This document shows positions 1 to 6,335 of a stretch of DNA of 6,335 nucleotides, in pieces (positions within the stretch are counted from its first letter, which is position 1; the number at the start of each line of letters is the position of its first letter). The DNA lies in NCBI GenBank assembly GCA_031273665.1, contig JAISRK010000047.1, forward strand, positions 1 through 6,335, in the 5' to 3' direction. The notes under the pieces were generated by a model. The model saw only the letters and a program-made list of their open reading frames with translations. It ran no database searches and was not told the DNA's origin. The stretch comes from Holosporales bacterium. GTDB taxonomy: Bacteria; Pseudomonadota; Alphaproteobacteria; UBA3830; JAIRMZ01. The position numbers and the translations under genes are program-made.

Positions 1-567
1 GGACATGCGGCATCTCCTGAGCAAGCTCTCAATCCTATTCCTCTGTTGCTGCGTTACCTTGATAAGCTCACGCACCATATATGGGAACAAAAGCCGGGTG
101 ACTTTGCACCTTCTCATCTGGAAGTGACCTCCATTGACGTCGACAACCCGATCACTAATGTCATCCCTTCTCGTGCAGAAGCACGTGCGAATATCCGTTT
201 TCACATTCAGCATACATCAGAGGATATCATACGCCAGGTACAGACATGGGCTACAGAAATGTCGTCCGATTTATCCGTCGAGTGCGTGCCAAATGGAGAG
301 GCTTTTCTATGCCAAGATACGCGTGTAACGCACGCACTGGAAAAGGCTATTCAGTCCGTCATGAACATAATGCCACGATATTCAACAGGTGGTGGCACAA
401 CAGATGGGCGTTTTGTGGCAGCACATTGCCCTGTCATCGAATTTGGCATGGTGTGCAATACTATTCACCACAAAAATGAGCGTATTCCAGTGGCTGATTG
501 CGATAATTTAACGAAAATTTACGAAGCATTTCTGGAAAATTACTTTTTAGAGCACGATACCTTATAA
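1..567 (+). CDS. dapE: Succinyl-diaminopimelate desuccinylase (DapE), C-terminal half, 5' end outside the window
   Basis: The reading frame is open from base 1 and gives the last 188 residues of a protein whose family is usually about 375 residues long, so roughly half is missing to the left. DapE is a cytoplasmic zinc-dependent M20 peptidase-family enzyme that removes succinate from N-succinyl-LL-diaminopimelate in the lysine and peptidoglycan pathway. Visible family marks are a GHAA..P segment followed by NPI at the very start (fragment residues 1-13, beginning of the dimerisation domain), NVIP at residues 53-56, TGGGTTDGRF at 129-138, and TIHHKNE near 154-160, whose first His matches the C-terminal metal ligand position of the family. 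TGGGTSDGRF and TIHKINE are the corresponding remembered E. coli DapE motifs, which favours DapE over ArgE or other M20 enzymes. It converges with priA, sharing six bases. dapD, an earlier step of the same pathway, lies 2.8 kb downstream on the same strand. Confidence 0.95.
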   Translation, partial: GHAASPEQALNPIPLLLRYLDKLTHHIWEQKPGDFAPSHLEVTSIDVDNPITNVIPSRAEARANIRFHIQHTSEDIIRQVQTWATEMSSDLSVECVPNGEAFLCQDTRVTHALEKAIQSVMNIMPRYSTGGGTTDGRFVAAHCPVIEFGMVCNTIHHKNERIPVADCDNLTKIYEAFLENYFLEHDTL

Positions 568-2532
568 AAAACTTATTGGGTCCACATCGACCTCTAAGCG
601 GCATGTAGTCGGCAATGGCGCACATTGGCACCATTTATTTAAAAACTCTACAAGAGACGCCTGACGCACCGCGCGAATAAGAACGCGCCAACGATACCGT
701 CCTTTGAGATGCGATAAGGGAGCCGGTATGGGACCCAGAATATCTATAGCGTCCTCTTGTGGCGCTTTTCGGACAAACTCTTCCACAGCACGTGCCACAA
801 GCGCAGCATTCAGACCGGAAAAAATCAATGCCACTAAATGGGTAAAAGGCGGCATCTTCGCGGCTTTTCGCAGACGTGCTTCTTCATGCAGGAAGGTGTC
901 TCGGTCATGAAAAGTCTGAAACAGTGCCTGATCGGGTTGGTACGTTTGCATATACACATGCCCTGGTTTCTCTTCTCTTCCCGCGCGGCCCGCCACCTGT
1001 TGCAATAACTGAAACGCATATTCGCGCGCCCGCACATCTTCCGTTGCAAGCGTAAAATCCGCATCGATCACACCAACACACGTTAATTGCGGGAAATGAT
1101 GCCCTTTCGCGAGAATCTTCGTGCCAATGACAATCTGTATTGTACCCTCCTGAACATCTTGGATGAATTGTCGCATTTTTAAGGGAGTATTCAGAGTGTC
1201 TGAAGACGCTAAGACCGCCTTGGCATGCGGAAAATGCTGTTGCACCTCTTCTAACACGTGTTCCGCCCCAATGCCCCAAGACATCAACTCTTCCGCAGTA
1301 CATTTAGGACAAATGCGTGGCTTTTCTACGGTGTGGCCACAATAATGGCATAGCAAAACACCGCGACGCCTATGATCGACCAGGTGCGCGGCGCAATTGG
1401 GGCATTGAATCTTCTCGCCACACGCACAACACAAAGTGATCGGAGCGTATCCTCGCCGATTCACATAAAGCAGTACTTGCTCTTGGCATTGCAATGTTTC
1501 CTGCATGCGCTGGATCAGCGATGTCGAAAGGCACGTTTGTGCACGGCGTTGCATAGGCTCCTTTCTGAGATCAATCAACGTGATAGATGGCAGAGCCACC
1601 TCTTTATAGCGATAAGGCAGATGCAACGTCGTATATCGGCATTTCTTAGTATTGAGAAACGTCTCCAAAGAAGGCGTCGCCGACGACAGCACGACCGGAA
1701 TATTTTCGTATTTGGCGCGCACAATCGCCATGTCCCGAGCATTGTAGAAACCGCCTTCTTCTTGTTTATAAGAAGCATCGTGCTCTTCATCAACAACGAT
1801 AAGACCCAATTTCTGAAACGGCAAAAACAACGCCGATCGGGCCCCCACAACAATCGCTGCTTGCCCACGAGCAACATTTTTCCAAATTTCCCGTTTTTGA
1901 GCGGGAGTCTGAGACGAATGCCATGAAATAGGGGGATATTTAAGGCGCTGCTGACAGCGTGACATAACGGCTTCTGTGAGAGCAATTTCCGGTAGTAACA
2001 CCAGTACCTGGTACCCGTTGTTGACCGCTTCTTGAGCCGCACGCAAGTATACCTCTGTCTTGCCAGATCCCGTCACCCCATCGAGGAAAAACACCTGAAA
2101 TGCTTTTGCTTGTACAGCGGTAATAAGAGCATTTGCGCTCTGTTCTTGAGCAGCAGAAAGAGGAAAAGGGTCCAGCGCTTTTGGCCAGGAAAGAACGAGT
2201 TCTTTGATTCTTTTGGAAGGAGGATCAAACACAGCGGGTACACTAAGGCACATCTTCAGAACAGATCCCAAGGGAATCATCGTGTAGCGCGCCATCCAAT
2301 CGATGAAATGGCGCATCGGTTCTTGTAAAACATAGGGCGCACAAATCTCTGTAATGCTTTTTATCGAAACAACTGTTGGTGGTGGTGCATCAAGAGTCCA
2401 CACGACCCCTAAGGCCGACCGTCTTCCAAAGGGCACACGGACGACCTGCCCTGCGGCTATTTCCGTTGAAATAACGTATGTATAGCGCTGCTTGATGGGA
2501 ACGGCGACTGCAACCGAGACAAATAACTCCAT
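562..2532 (-). CDS. priA: Primosomal protein N' / replication restart DNA helicase PriA
   Basis: A complete 656-residue PriA, somewhat shorter than the 732-residue E. coli protein. PriA binds abandoned replication forks, unwinds the lagging arm 3' to 5' and starts reloading of the replicative helicase. In order: an N-terminal DNA-binding domain (about 1-100, with YTYV and VPFGRR), Walker A GVTGSGKT at 152-159 with K158, DEEH box at 248-251, SSATPS at 283-288, then a two-zinc insertion with eight cysteines at 368, 371, 377, 380, 395, 398, 408 and 411, followed by GTKILAKG at 470-477 and the arginine-finger motif QVAGRAGR at 512-519. All helicase and zinc-site residues are intact, so it should be active. 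The ATG at 2532 gives the expected N-terminus (MELFVSVAVAVPI), but no purine-rich ribosome binding site precedes it. It is divergent from the transaldolase gene and its stop overlaps dapE tail-to-tail. Confidence 0.98.
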   Translation of the reverse strand: MELFVSVAVAVPIKQRYTYVISTEIAAGQVVRVPFGRRSALGVVWTLDAPPPTVVSIKSITEICAPYVLQEPMRHFIDWMARYTMIPLGSVLKMCLSVPAVFDPPSKRIKELVLSWPKALDPFPLSAAQEQSANALITAVQAKAFQVFFLDGVTGSGKTEVYLRAAQEAVNNGYQVLVLLPEIALTEAVMSRCQQRLKYPPISWHSSQTPAQKREIWKNVARGQAAIVVGARSALFLPFQKLGLIVVDEEHDASYKQEEGGFYNARDMAIVRAKYENIPVVLSSATPSLETFLNTKKCRYTTLHLPYRYKEVALPSITLIDLRKEPMQRRAQTCLSTSLIQRMQETLQCQEQVLLYVNRRGYAPITLCCACGEKIQCPNCAAHLVDHRRRGVLLCHYCGHTVEKPRICPKCTAEELMSWGIGAEHVLEEVQQHFPHAKAVLASSDTLNTPLKMRQFIQDVQEGTIQIVIGTKILAKGHHFPQLTCVGVIDADFTLATEDVRAREYAFQLLQQVAGRAGREEKPGHVYMQTYQPDQALFQTFHDRDTFLHEEARLRKAAKMPPFTHLVALIFSGLNAALVARAVEEFVRKAPQEDAIDILGPIPAPLSHLKGRYRWRVLIRAVRQASLVEFLNKWCQCAPLPTTCRLEVDVDPISFL

Positions 2533-2619
2533 AACGGCGCTAGTGTATCAGGAAAAGAAGGCTTTTGAGTGGCAAAATTTCTCCGTATACTGCGGTGTAT
2601 TTTTATCAAGGAGCGGGTA
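2533..2619. promoter_or_regulatory. Divergent spacer between priA and the transaldolase gene
   Basis: This 87-nt spacer must hold the 5' signals of both divergent genes. On the plus strand there is a TATACT box at 2586-2591 with a possible TTGAGT -35 box at 2565-2570, 15 nt away, which is short. That would start transcription near 2598, about ten bases before the ribosome binding site. On the minus strand a TGATACACT stretch lies over about 2542-2550, close enough to the priA ATG to predict a leader of only a few bases; no good -35 box is seen at normal spacing. These assignments are pattern matches only. Confidence 0.4.
2608..2613 (+). promoter_or_regulatory. Ribosome binding site AAGGAG of the transaldolase gene
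   Basis: AAGGAG lies six bases before the ATG at 2620. It decides the start: an in-frame upstream start at 2569 would add 17 residues that do not belong to the family, whereas the ATG at 2620 gives the typical MKFFLDT N-terminus. Confidence 0.85.
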
Positions 2620-3270
2620 ATGAAATTTTTTCTCGACACTGTGAATATAGATGACATCACGTCTCTTTTAGAAACAGGCCTTATCGAGGGGATCACCACA
2701 AACCCCACATTGATTGCGCAATCGAAACGGCCCCAGCACGAGGTCATTCGCGCCATCTGCGCCCTCGTACCTGGACCCGTAAGCACTGAGGTCATTGCGA
2801 CCGACTGGAAAGAGATACTGCAAGAAGCGCATGAACTGGCCCGCATAGCTGCCAACGTTGTTATTAAGGTACCTGTGACCTTTGATGGACTGAAGGCGTG
2901 TTATCAATTACGCCAAGAAAATATTCCCGTCAACGTCACGTTGTGCTTCTCTCCACTACAAGCCTTGCTAGCAGCACGGGCGGGCGCAACGTATATTTCT
3001 CCGTTTATGGGGCGCATGGATGACTATGGGCAAGATGGAAGCACTCTTCTTGAACTTATCCGAGACATCTACGATAACGATCCCACGATAGAGACGCAAA
3101 TCTTGGCCGCCTCCGTACGTTCGCCTAAACACGTCTTAGAAGCCGCTTACGCCGGCGCTGATATCGTTACTCTTTCACCAGCTGTTTTCCGAACTCTGTA
3201 CGCGCATCCATTGACCGACAAAGGCCTAGCGCAATTTCTTAAAGATTGGAAAAACGCCGAAGCAAAGTAG
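2620..3270 (+). CDS. tal: Short transaldolase (TalC/FSA subfamily)
   Basis: A complete 216-residue class I aldolase of the small transaldolase family, often annotated as fructose-6-phosphate aldolase. A transaldolase moves a dihydroxyacetone unit between sugar phosphates in the non-oxidative pentose phosphate pathway, in the cytoplasm. Family residues seen are D6 in FLDT, TTNPT at 26-30 with N28, the Schiff-base lysine K83 in VIKVP, NVTLCF at 105-110, SPF at 127-129, and R132 in the GRMDD segment. Two positions separate true transaldolases from E. coli FsaA: FsaA has Gln59 and Tyr131, whereas here E58 and F129 stand at these sites, as in TalB (Glu96, Phe178). I therefore favour transaldolase over F6P aldolase activity. 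The residue comparison comes from remembered sequences. The gene is preceded by AAGGAG, is divergent from priA, and is followed after 104 nt by dapD on the same strand. Confidence 0.93.
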   Translation: MKFFLDTVNIDDITSLLETGLIEGITTNPTLIAQSKRPQHEVIRAICALVPGPVSTEVIATDWKEILQEAHELARIAANVVIKVPVTFDGLKACYQLRQENIPVNVTLCFSPLQALLAARAGATYISPFMGRMDDYGQDGSTLLELIRDIYDNDPTIETQILAASVRSPKHVLEAAYAGADIVTLSPAVFRTLYAHPLTDKGLAQFLKDWKNAEAK

Positions 3271-3374
3271 TCATTGTAACCACTGCCTTAGAACGGCTCT
3301 TCAAGTACTTGTTTTCAATCAAAGGGCGGCTATTCTTGAGGATAAGATGCCGTTATAAACGAAAGGCCCTCATC
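3271..3374 (+). promoter_or_regulatory. Gap between the transaldolase gene and dapD, with possible dapD promoter and leader hairpin
   Basis: A 104-nt spacer with no gene. A weak sigma70-like pair TTGTTT (3309-3314) and TATTCT (3331-3336), 16 nt apart, could give dapD its own promoter. An imperfect hairpin spans about 3327-3352: CGGC (3327-3330) pairs with GCCG (3349-3352) and TCTT (3334-3337) pairs with AAGA (3344-3347), around a six-base loop. It lies just ahead of the dapD ribosome binding site. It has no following T-run, so it does not look like a terminator. Read-through from the transaldolase gene is equally possible. Confidence 0.3.
3361..3366 (+). promoter_or_regulatory. Ribosome binding site GAAAGG supporting the GTG start of dapD
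   Basis: GAAAGG ends eight bases before the GTG at 3375. It is the only purine-rich stretch correctly placed for a start that yields a DapD of normal length. Confidence 0.6.
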
Positions 3375-4193
3375 GTGCTTGCCACAAAGATTCACTCAGC
3401 ATGGGAAAAACGTTCAAGCCTGTCACCTAAAGAATGGGAAGAGCTACGACCTTTTTTGGATCAATGCTTGCAGATGCTTGACACCGGCCAAGCACGTATC
3501 GCCGAAAAGACAGACGCCACATGGTACATTACAGAGTATCTCAAAAAAGCCGTTCTTTTGTATATCGCCGCTCAGTCGGCGCGAGTGTTTCAAGACGGAG
3601 CCGCTCCATGCTGGGACAAAGTCCCCCTAAAAACAACGGGATGGACAAACAAGCATTTTCAATCAGCCGAATTCCGTATGTGCCCAGGAGCAATCGTCCG
3701 TTACGGAGCTTATATCGCTCCTTCTGTTGTCGTCATGCCGAGTTTTATCAATATGGGCGCCTTTATCGATACAGGAACGCTAATCGACTCCTGGGCCACG
3801 ATTGGCTCGTGCGCTCAAGTCGGAAAACAGTGCCATATTTCGGAAGGAGCAGCACTCGGGGGCGTGTTGGAGCCGGTACAAGGCCTTCCTGTGATCGTCG
3901 AAGATCACTGCTTTATCGGCGGACGAGCTGGTATTTTCGAAGGGGTCCGCATCTGCGAGGGAGCCGTTATTGCGGCGGGCGTAGTTTTGAACGCATCCAC
4001 ACGTATTATTGATCGGTCAACGGGTCAACATACCTATGGCACCGTGCCACCGTATGCCGTTGTTGTTCCGGGAGCCTATGAAACAGCTCCAGGAATTCAC
4101 ATTTCTTGCGCAGTGATTGTTAAGACCGTTGATGCGAAGACGCGAGCTAAAACAAGTATCAACGCGCTTTTGCGTCCGCAGGAAGAATTATAG
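3375..4193 (+). CDS. dapD: 2,3,4,5-tetrahydropyridine-2,6-dicarboxylate N-succinyltransferase (DapD)
   Basis: A 272-residue enzyme (E. coli DapD: 274) that transfers succinyl from succinyl-CoA to tetrahydrodipicolinate, in the cytoplasm, on the route to diaminopimelate and lysine. An N-terminal helical domain (about 1-100, with RIAEK and LKKAVLL) is followed by a left-handed beta-helix of hexapeptide repeats (about 105-235) and a conserved tail CAVIVKTVDAKTRAK (245-259). D138 in IDSWATIGSCAQ and E189 in IFEG match the catalytic Asp and Glu positions reported for the family; GGVLEP at 162-167 is also conserved. The frame stays open upstream to a TTG at 3246 inside the transaldolase gene, but those extra 43 residues are basic, unlike DapD, and would overlap the preceding gene. 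The GTG at 3375 has a ribosome binding site and aligns with the family N-terminus. It is convergent with the MscS-family gene. Confidence 0.96.
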   Translation: MLATKIHSAWEKRSSLSPKEWEELRPFLDQCLQMLDTGQARIAEKTDATWYITEYLKKAVLLYIAAQSARVFQDGAAPCWDKVPLKTTGWTNKHFQSAEFRMCPGAIVRYGAYIAPSVVVMPSFINMGAFIDTGTLIDSWATIGSCAQVGKQCHISEGAALGGVLEPVQGLPVIVEDHCFIGGRAGIFEGVRICEGAVIAAGVVLNASTRIIDRSTGQHTYGTVPPYAVVVPGAYETAPGIHISCAVIVKTVDAKTRAKTSINALLRPQEEL

Positions 4194-4286
4194 AACTCCC
4201 CGGTACTACCGTTTTGAGGACTTTGATTCTATCTGAAACCGCGCGGTATTAACGCTTATGTAAACGAACACCGTGTCTTCTGGCTT
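4194..4286. other. Convergent spacer between dapD and the MscS-family gene, weak hairpin only
   Basis: A 93-nt spacer where two transcripts meet. The only terminator-like element on the plus strand is a small hairpin, CGGT (4201-4204), loop ACT, ACCG (4208-4211), then TTTT (4212-4215); a four-base stem is too weak to be convincing. A perfect ten-base palindrome ACCGCGCGGT sits at 4238-4247, but it has no loop and no T-run. No strong intrinsic terminator is visible for either gene. Confidence 0.35.
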
Positions 4287-6188
4287 TTAAGAGGCGGACA
4301 ATCGATCCTCAGCTGAGTAAATTTTGTGCAGCTCCACTGGAACATTAATATTCATCACATCAAATTTCTGTTTCAAGCGCTTATAAAATTCGAATCCAAC
4401 AAGCCTTAAAGGATCCGGTTGCGTCTTGAGTGTCCATAGAACCGTCACGCCTTTACCGTCAAAGGGAGTAACCCCCAGTACTTGCACGGGTTCAATGATT
4501 TGTTTCCGGTAAACCTCTTCTGCCAACATCTCCTGTCCTACTTCTTCAAGCGCTTGAATAACACGAGCAACGCGCTCACGCGGATCGATAGTCAGTTCAT
4601 ACATCTGGAACGTATAATCTCGTGACAAATTGCAGAAGGCGTTTACCACAGAGTACGGAATGATGTGTAAAGTGCCAGTAATCTCTCGTACATAAACGGC
4701 ACGAACAGACATCCGCTCAACAAACCCGCTGGTGCCATTGATCGTTACATAATCGCCCGTATCCATGTCATCTTCAATCAAAACGATCGTGCCTTGGATG
4801 AAGGATTTGGTAACCTCTTGCGCACCAAAGCTAATAGCCAAGCTCAAAACGCCAAATCCAGCAACAAGTGGAGTGATACTAAATCCAAGGTTCTCTATTA
4901 CGCCCGCTATCCCCAGAAAAAGGATCGCAACATGAATAACGCTTCGCAAAAGTGGCAAGAACGTCCGCAGACGTCTCTCTTTTTTGGGATTTTGCGTCTG
5001 CACTAAAGCAATTTTATAATCTATAAAAATCGTCAACGCTTGATACAGAACGATCCCAAAGCAAACAAAGAAAATGTTCCCTAAAAGACTGATCAAAATG
5101 ACGTGTCCCCACGAAGTTCCTGCTACTTGGGAAACGGATAAACCACAAAAATGGCAGATGATGAGCACCAACGCGGTATATAGCGCTGCGATCACGAGGC
5201 TTTCAGTACGGACAATGTTTCTCTGCGCACGTTGAAAAAATGTATCGCTCTGTTTATCTTCTGTCCCCAAAACATGCCGAATTTTGGAGGACAGGCACAG
5301 TATACAAGCAATGAGAAGCTGCGTCGCCGCCAAAGCAATAAGACTGTAAGCGACGGGTCCCACACATGCACTGTAAGGGATAAAGGAGCCTTCTAACACA
5401 CAGAACTCCGCCCCTAACGACAAGAGACCACCACATCCGAAGAACAGCCACCACCGTTTATTCAAAGAACAAAAAATATTTTTCCAGATGCCGTCGTTTT
5501 TATAGGTTTTATTGAGAATGCTTTCGATAGCGGCGCGCGCACGGAAAACAGACCAAAGAACATAGGAAATCATCAGTGTATAAAAGCAATGTTCGAGGAA
5601 TTGCAGTGTAGCGTCCGAAACAGTAAACACGATATCGGCAGCACTTGTGACGATGATACCGCTTCCACCTATCCACAGTGCTATTCCAAAGAAACGCCAC
5701 AGAGAACGCACATAATTTTCATTGATCTCGAATAGGCGCGCGTGCGGAACGTACGGAGAGATCACGGTCATCACCAAGAGACGCAAAATCGCCATGCTTG
5801 ATAATGTCGTAACGAGTATCACATTGAACTCACGTATCGAGTCATTTTCGATCAAATGGACGCCATAGTAACCAAACGACGTGACGATGATCAAGAGCAC
5901 CGCAGCACGACAAAAACCGCCCAATAAGGTAAATACACGTTCTGCTTTTGCAAAATGCTCTGTGTTATTCATTAAAATGCGTTCGAGTGTCCATGAAGAC
6001 CAAAACTGCATCACCAAAAAGGCAACAAAGATTACCACAAAACATAAGAATAGGAAGTAATAGCGGGCGTACACAGCATCTACGGACGCAATATTATAAG
6101 ATATGGTGATTTCTTGCGCACATGCCCAAATGGCAAAAAAAACACTAACGAGACAATACGCCACTCGTGACCATGTCCTTGAAATCAT
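4287..6188 (-). CDS. Large MscS-family mechanosensitive ion channel with a multi-span N-terminal membrane domain
   Basis: A 633-residue inner-membrane protein. Residues 1-24 look like a cleavable signal peptide ending in A-C-A before QE. Further hydrophobic segments lie near 43-63, 88-112, 121-146, 163-188, 195-216, 245-266, 277-300, 328-350 and 360-390. The C-terminal third is the MscS core: two more spans at about 412-435 and 438-469, the second being the pore helix (LVAGFGVLSLAISFGAQ, 441-457) ending at the EDDMDTGDYV turn (472-481), then the beta domain with GFVERMSVR (488-496), REITG (501-505) and IPYS (510-513), and an alpha/beta vestibule domain to about 622. E. coli MscS is 286 residues; the length and the SFGAQ..TKSFI..T pattern resemble the larger YbiO-type members. 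Such channels open under membrane tension and release solutes on osmotic downshift. The start ATG follows a GGGGG run by seven bases. No exact subfamily symbol can be given. Confidence 0.92.
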   Translation of the reverse strand: MISRTWSRVAYCLVSVFFAIWACAQEITISYNIASVDAVYARYYFLFLCFVVIFVAFLVMQFWSSWTLERILMNNTEHFAKAERVFTLLGGFCRAAVLLIIVTSFGYYGVHLIENDSIREFNVILVTTLSSMAILRLLVMTVISPYVPHARLFEINENYVRSLWRFFGIALWIGGSGIIVTSAADIVFTVSDATLQFLEHCFYTLMISYVLWSVFRARAAIESILNKTYKNDGIWKNIFCSLNKRWWLFFGCGGLLSLGAEFCVLEGSFIPYSACVGPVAYSLIALAATQLLIACILCLSSKIRHVLGTEDKQSDTFFQRAQRNIVRTESLVIAALYTALVLIICHFCGLSVSQVAGTSWGHVILISLLGNIFFVCFGIVLYQALTIFIDYKIALVQTQNPKKERRLRTFLPLLRSVIHVAILFLGIAGVIENLGFSITPLVAGFGVLSLAISFGAQEVTKSFIQGTIVLIEDDMDTGDYVTINGTSGFVERMSVRAVYVREITGTLHIIPYSVVNAFCNLSRDYTFQMYELTIDPRERVARVIQALEEVGQEMLAEEVYRKQIIEPVQVLGVTPFDGKGVTVLWTLKTQPDPLRLVGFEFYKRLKQKFDVMNINVPVELHKIYSAEDRLSAS

Positions 6189-6280
6189 CTGAGAGCCCCC
6201 ATTGCAAAAAGAATTTGCATCTGTCCTTATTATGCGAGCAAATGATAAAGAAACCTTAAATACCGACGATGGGGCGACGT
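6189..6280. promoter_or_regulatory. Divergent spacer between the MscS-family gene and the ComF-like gene, with an inverted repeat
   Basis: A 92-nt spacer. TATTAT at 6228-6233 could be a -10 box for the plus-strand gene, and the overlapping minus-strand CATAAT (6229-6234) a -10 box for the MscS-family gene, so the two promoters may share bases; no good -35 box is seen for either. Between this and the channel start is an inverted repeat, TGCAAA (6203-6208), five-base spacer, TTTGCA (6214-6219). It could be a protein-binding site or a small hairpin in the channel mRNA leader. Confidence 0.35.
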
Positions 6281-6335
6281 ATGCTTCAAACGATTGCGAA
6301 TATCGTTTTTCCTCCGCTTTGCGGATGCTGTCGAG
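6281..6335 (+). CDS. Start of a probable ComF-family (phosphoribosyltransferase-like) protein, cut by the window edge
   Basis: Only 18 codons are present, reading MLQTIANIVFPPLCGCCR. A short hydrophobic stretch followed by FPP and a C-x-x-C type cysteine cluster is the usual beginning of ComF/GntX-family proteins, which have an N-terminal zinc-ribbon-like part and a phosphoribosyltransferase-like fold and are linked to DNA uptake in some bacteria. In-frame starts exist at 6269 (adding MGRR) and 6281; I chose 6281 because GGGG at 6271-6274 lies six bases ahead of it, while nothing purine-rich precedes 6269. With so few residues the family call is tentative. Confidence 0.5.
   Translation, partial: MLQTIANIVFPPLCGCCR

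Noticed and set aside
905..1303. 132-codon minus-strand open frame overlapping priA in another frame
   Set aside because: Its cysteine- and arginine-rich composition is a frame-shifted shadow of the PriA zinc-binding region.
1372..1926. 184-codon plus-strand open frame antisense to priA
   Set aside because: It lies entirely within the well-supported priA gene, its product is basic and of low complexity (runs of Arg), and it has no recognisable family or ribosome binding site.
3271..3374. Possible lysine riboswitch before dapD
   Set aside because: The gap is only 104 nt, shorter than the known lysine aptamer plus expression platform, and I see none of the expected multi-helix structure or a terminator.
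3521..4012. 163-codon plus-strand open frame within dapD
   Set aside because: It is an alternative frame of the dapD beta-helix coding region, with an Arg/Ser-rich product and no family resemblance.
4201..4215. Intrinsic terminator after dapD
   Set aside because: The stem has only four base pairs with a three-base loop and four T residues, which is too weak to call a terminator.
6185..6202. Five-codon upstream frame (ATG GGG GCT CTC AGA TGA, minus strand) overlapping the MscS-family start as ATGA
   Set aside because: A frame this short arises readily by chance and the G-run inside it is more simply the ribosome binding region of the channel gene.

Overview
The window carries ordinary chromosomal housekeeping genes and I see no defence, mobile or otherwise novel system in it. 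The gene content (succinylase-branch diaminopimelate genes, a priA gene divergent from a short transaldolase, an MscS channel, a ComF-type gene start) and the closeness of the proteins to their alphaproteobacterial relatives suggest an alphaproteobacterium. The moderate GC content (roughly 45-50% by eye) and tight packing would suit a host-associated lineage. This assignment is an inference from remembered family sequences, not from a database search.

Layout from left to right: the 3' half of dapE (+, cut by the window edge) ends tail-to-tail on priA (-), and the two stop codons share the hexamer TTATAA at 562-567. Across an 87-nt divergent spacer from priA lies a 216-residue transaldolase/FSA-family gene (+) with a clear ribosome binding site. 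After a 104-nt gap comes dapD (+), whose best start is a GTG at 3375 and not the much earlier in-frame TTG. dapD converges with a long gene (-) for a 633-residue, multi-membrane-span MscS-family channel. A 92-nt divergent spacer separates that gene from the first 18 codons of what looks like a ComF-family gene (+), which runs off the right edge.

Functionally, DapD and DapE are two steps of the same route to meso-diaminopimelate and lysine (succinylation of tetrahydrodipicolinate, then removal of the succinyl group), so the window brackets a cell-wall precursor pathway, although the two genes are separated by the oppositely oriented priA and the transaldolase gene. PriA restarts collapsed replication forks, the transaldolase works in the non-oxidative pentose phosphate pathway, and the MscS homologue would release osmolytes on hypo-osmotic shock. 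No tRNA, rRNA, CRISPR array, insertion sequence or strong intrinsic terminator was seen. No stretch longer than about 105 bases lacks a gene.
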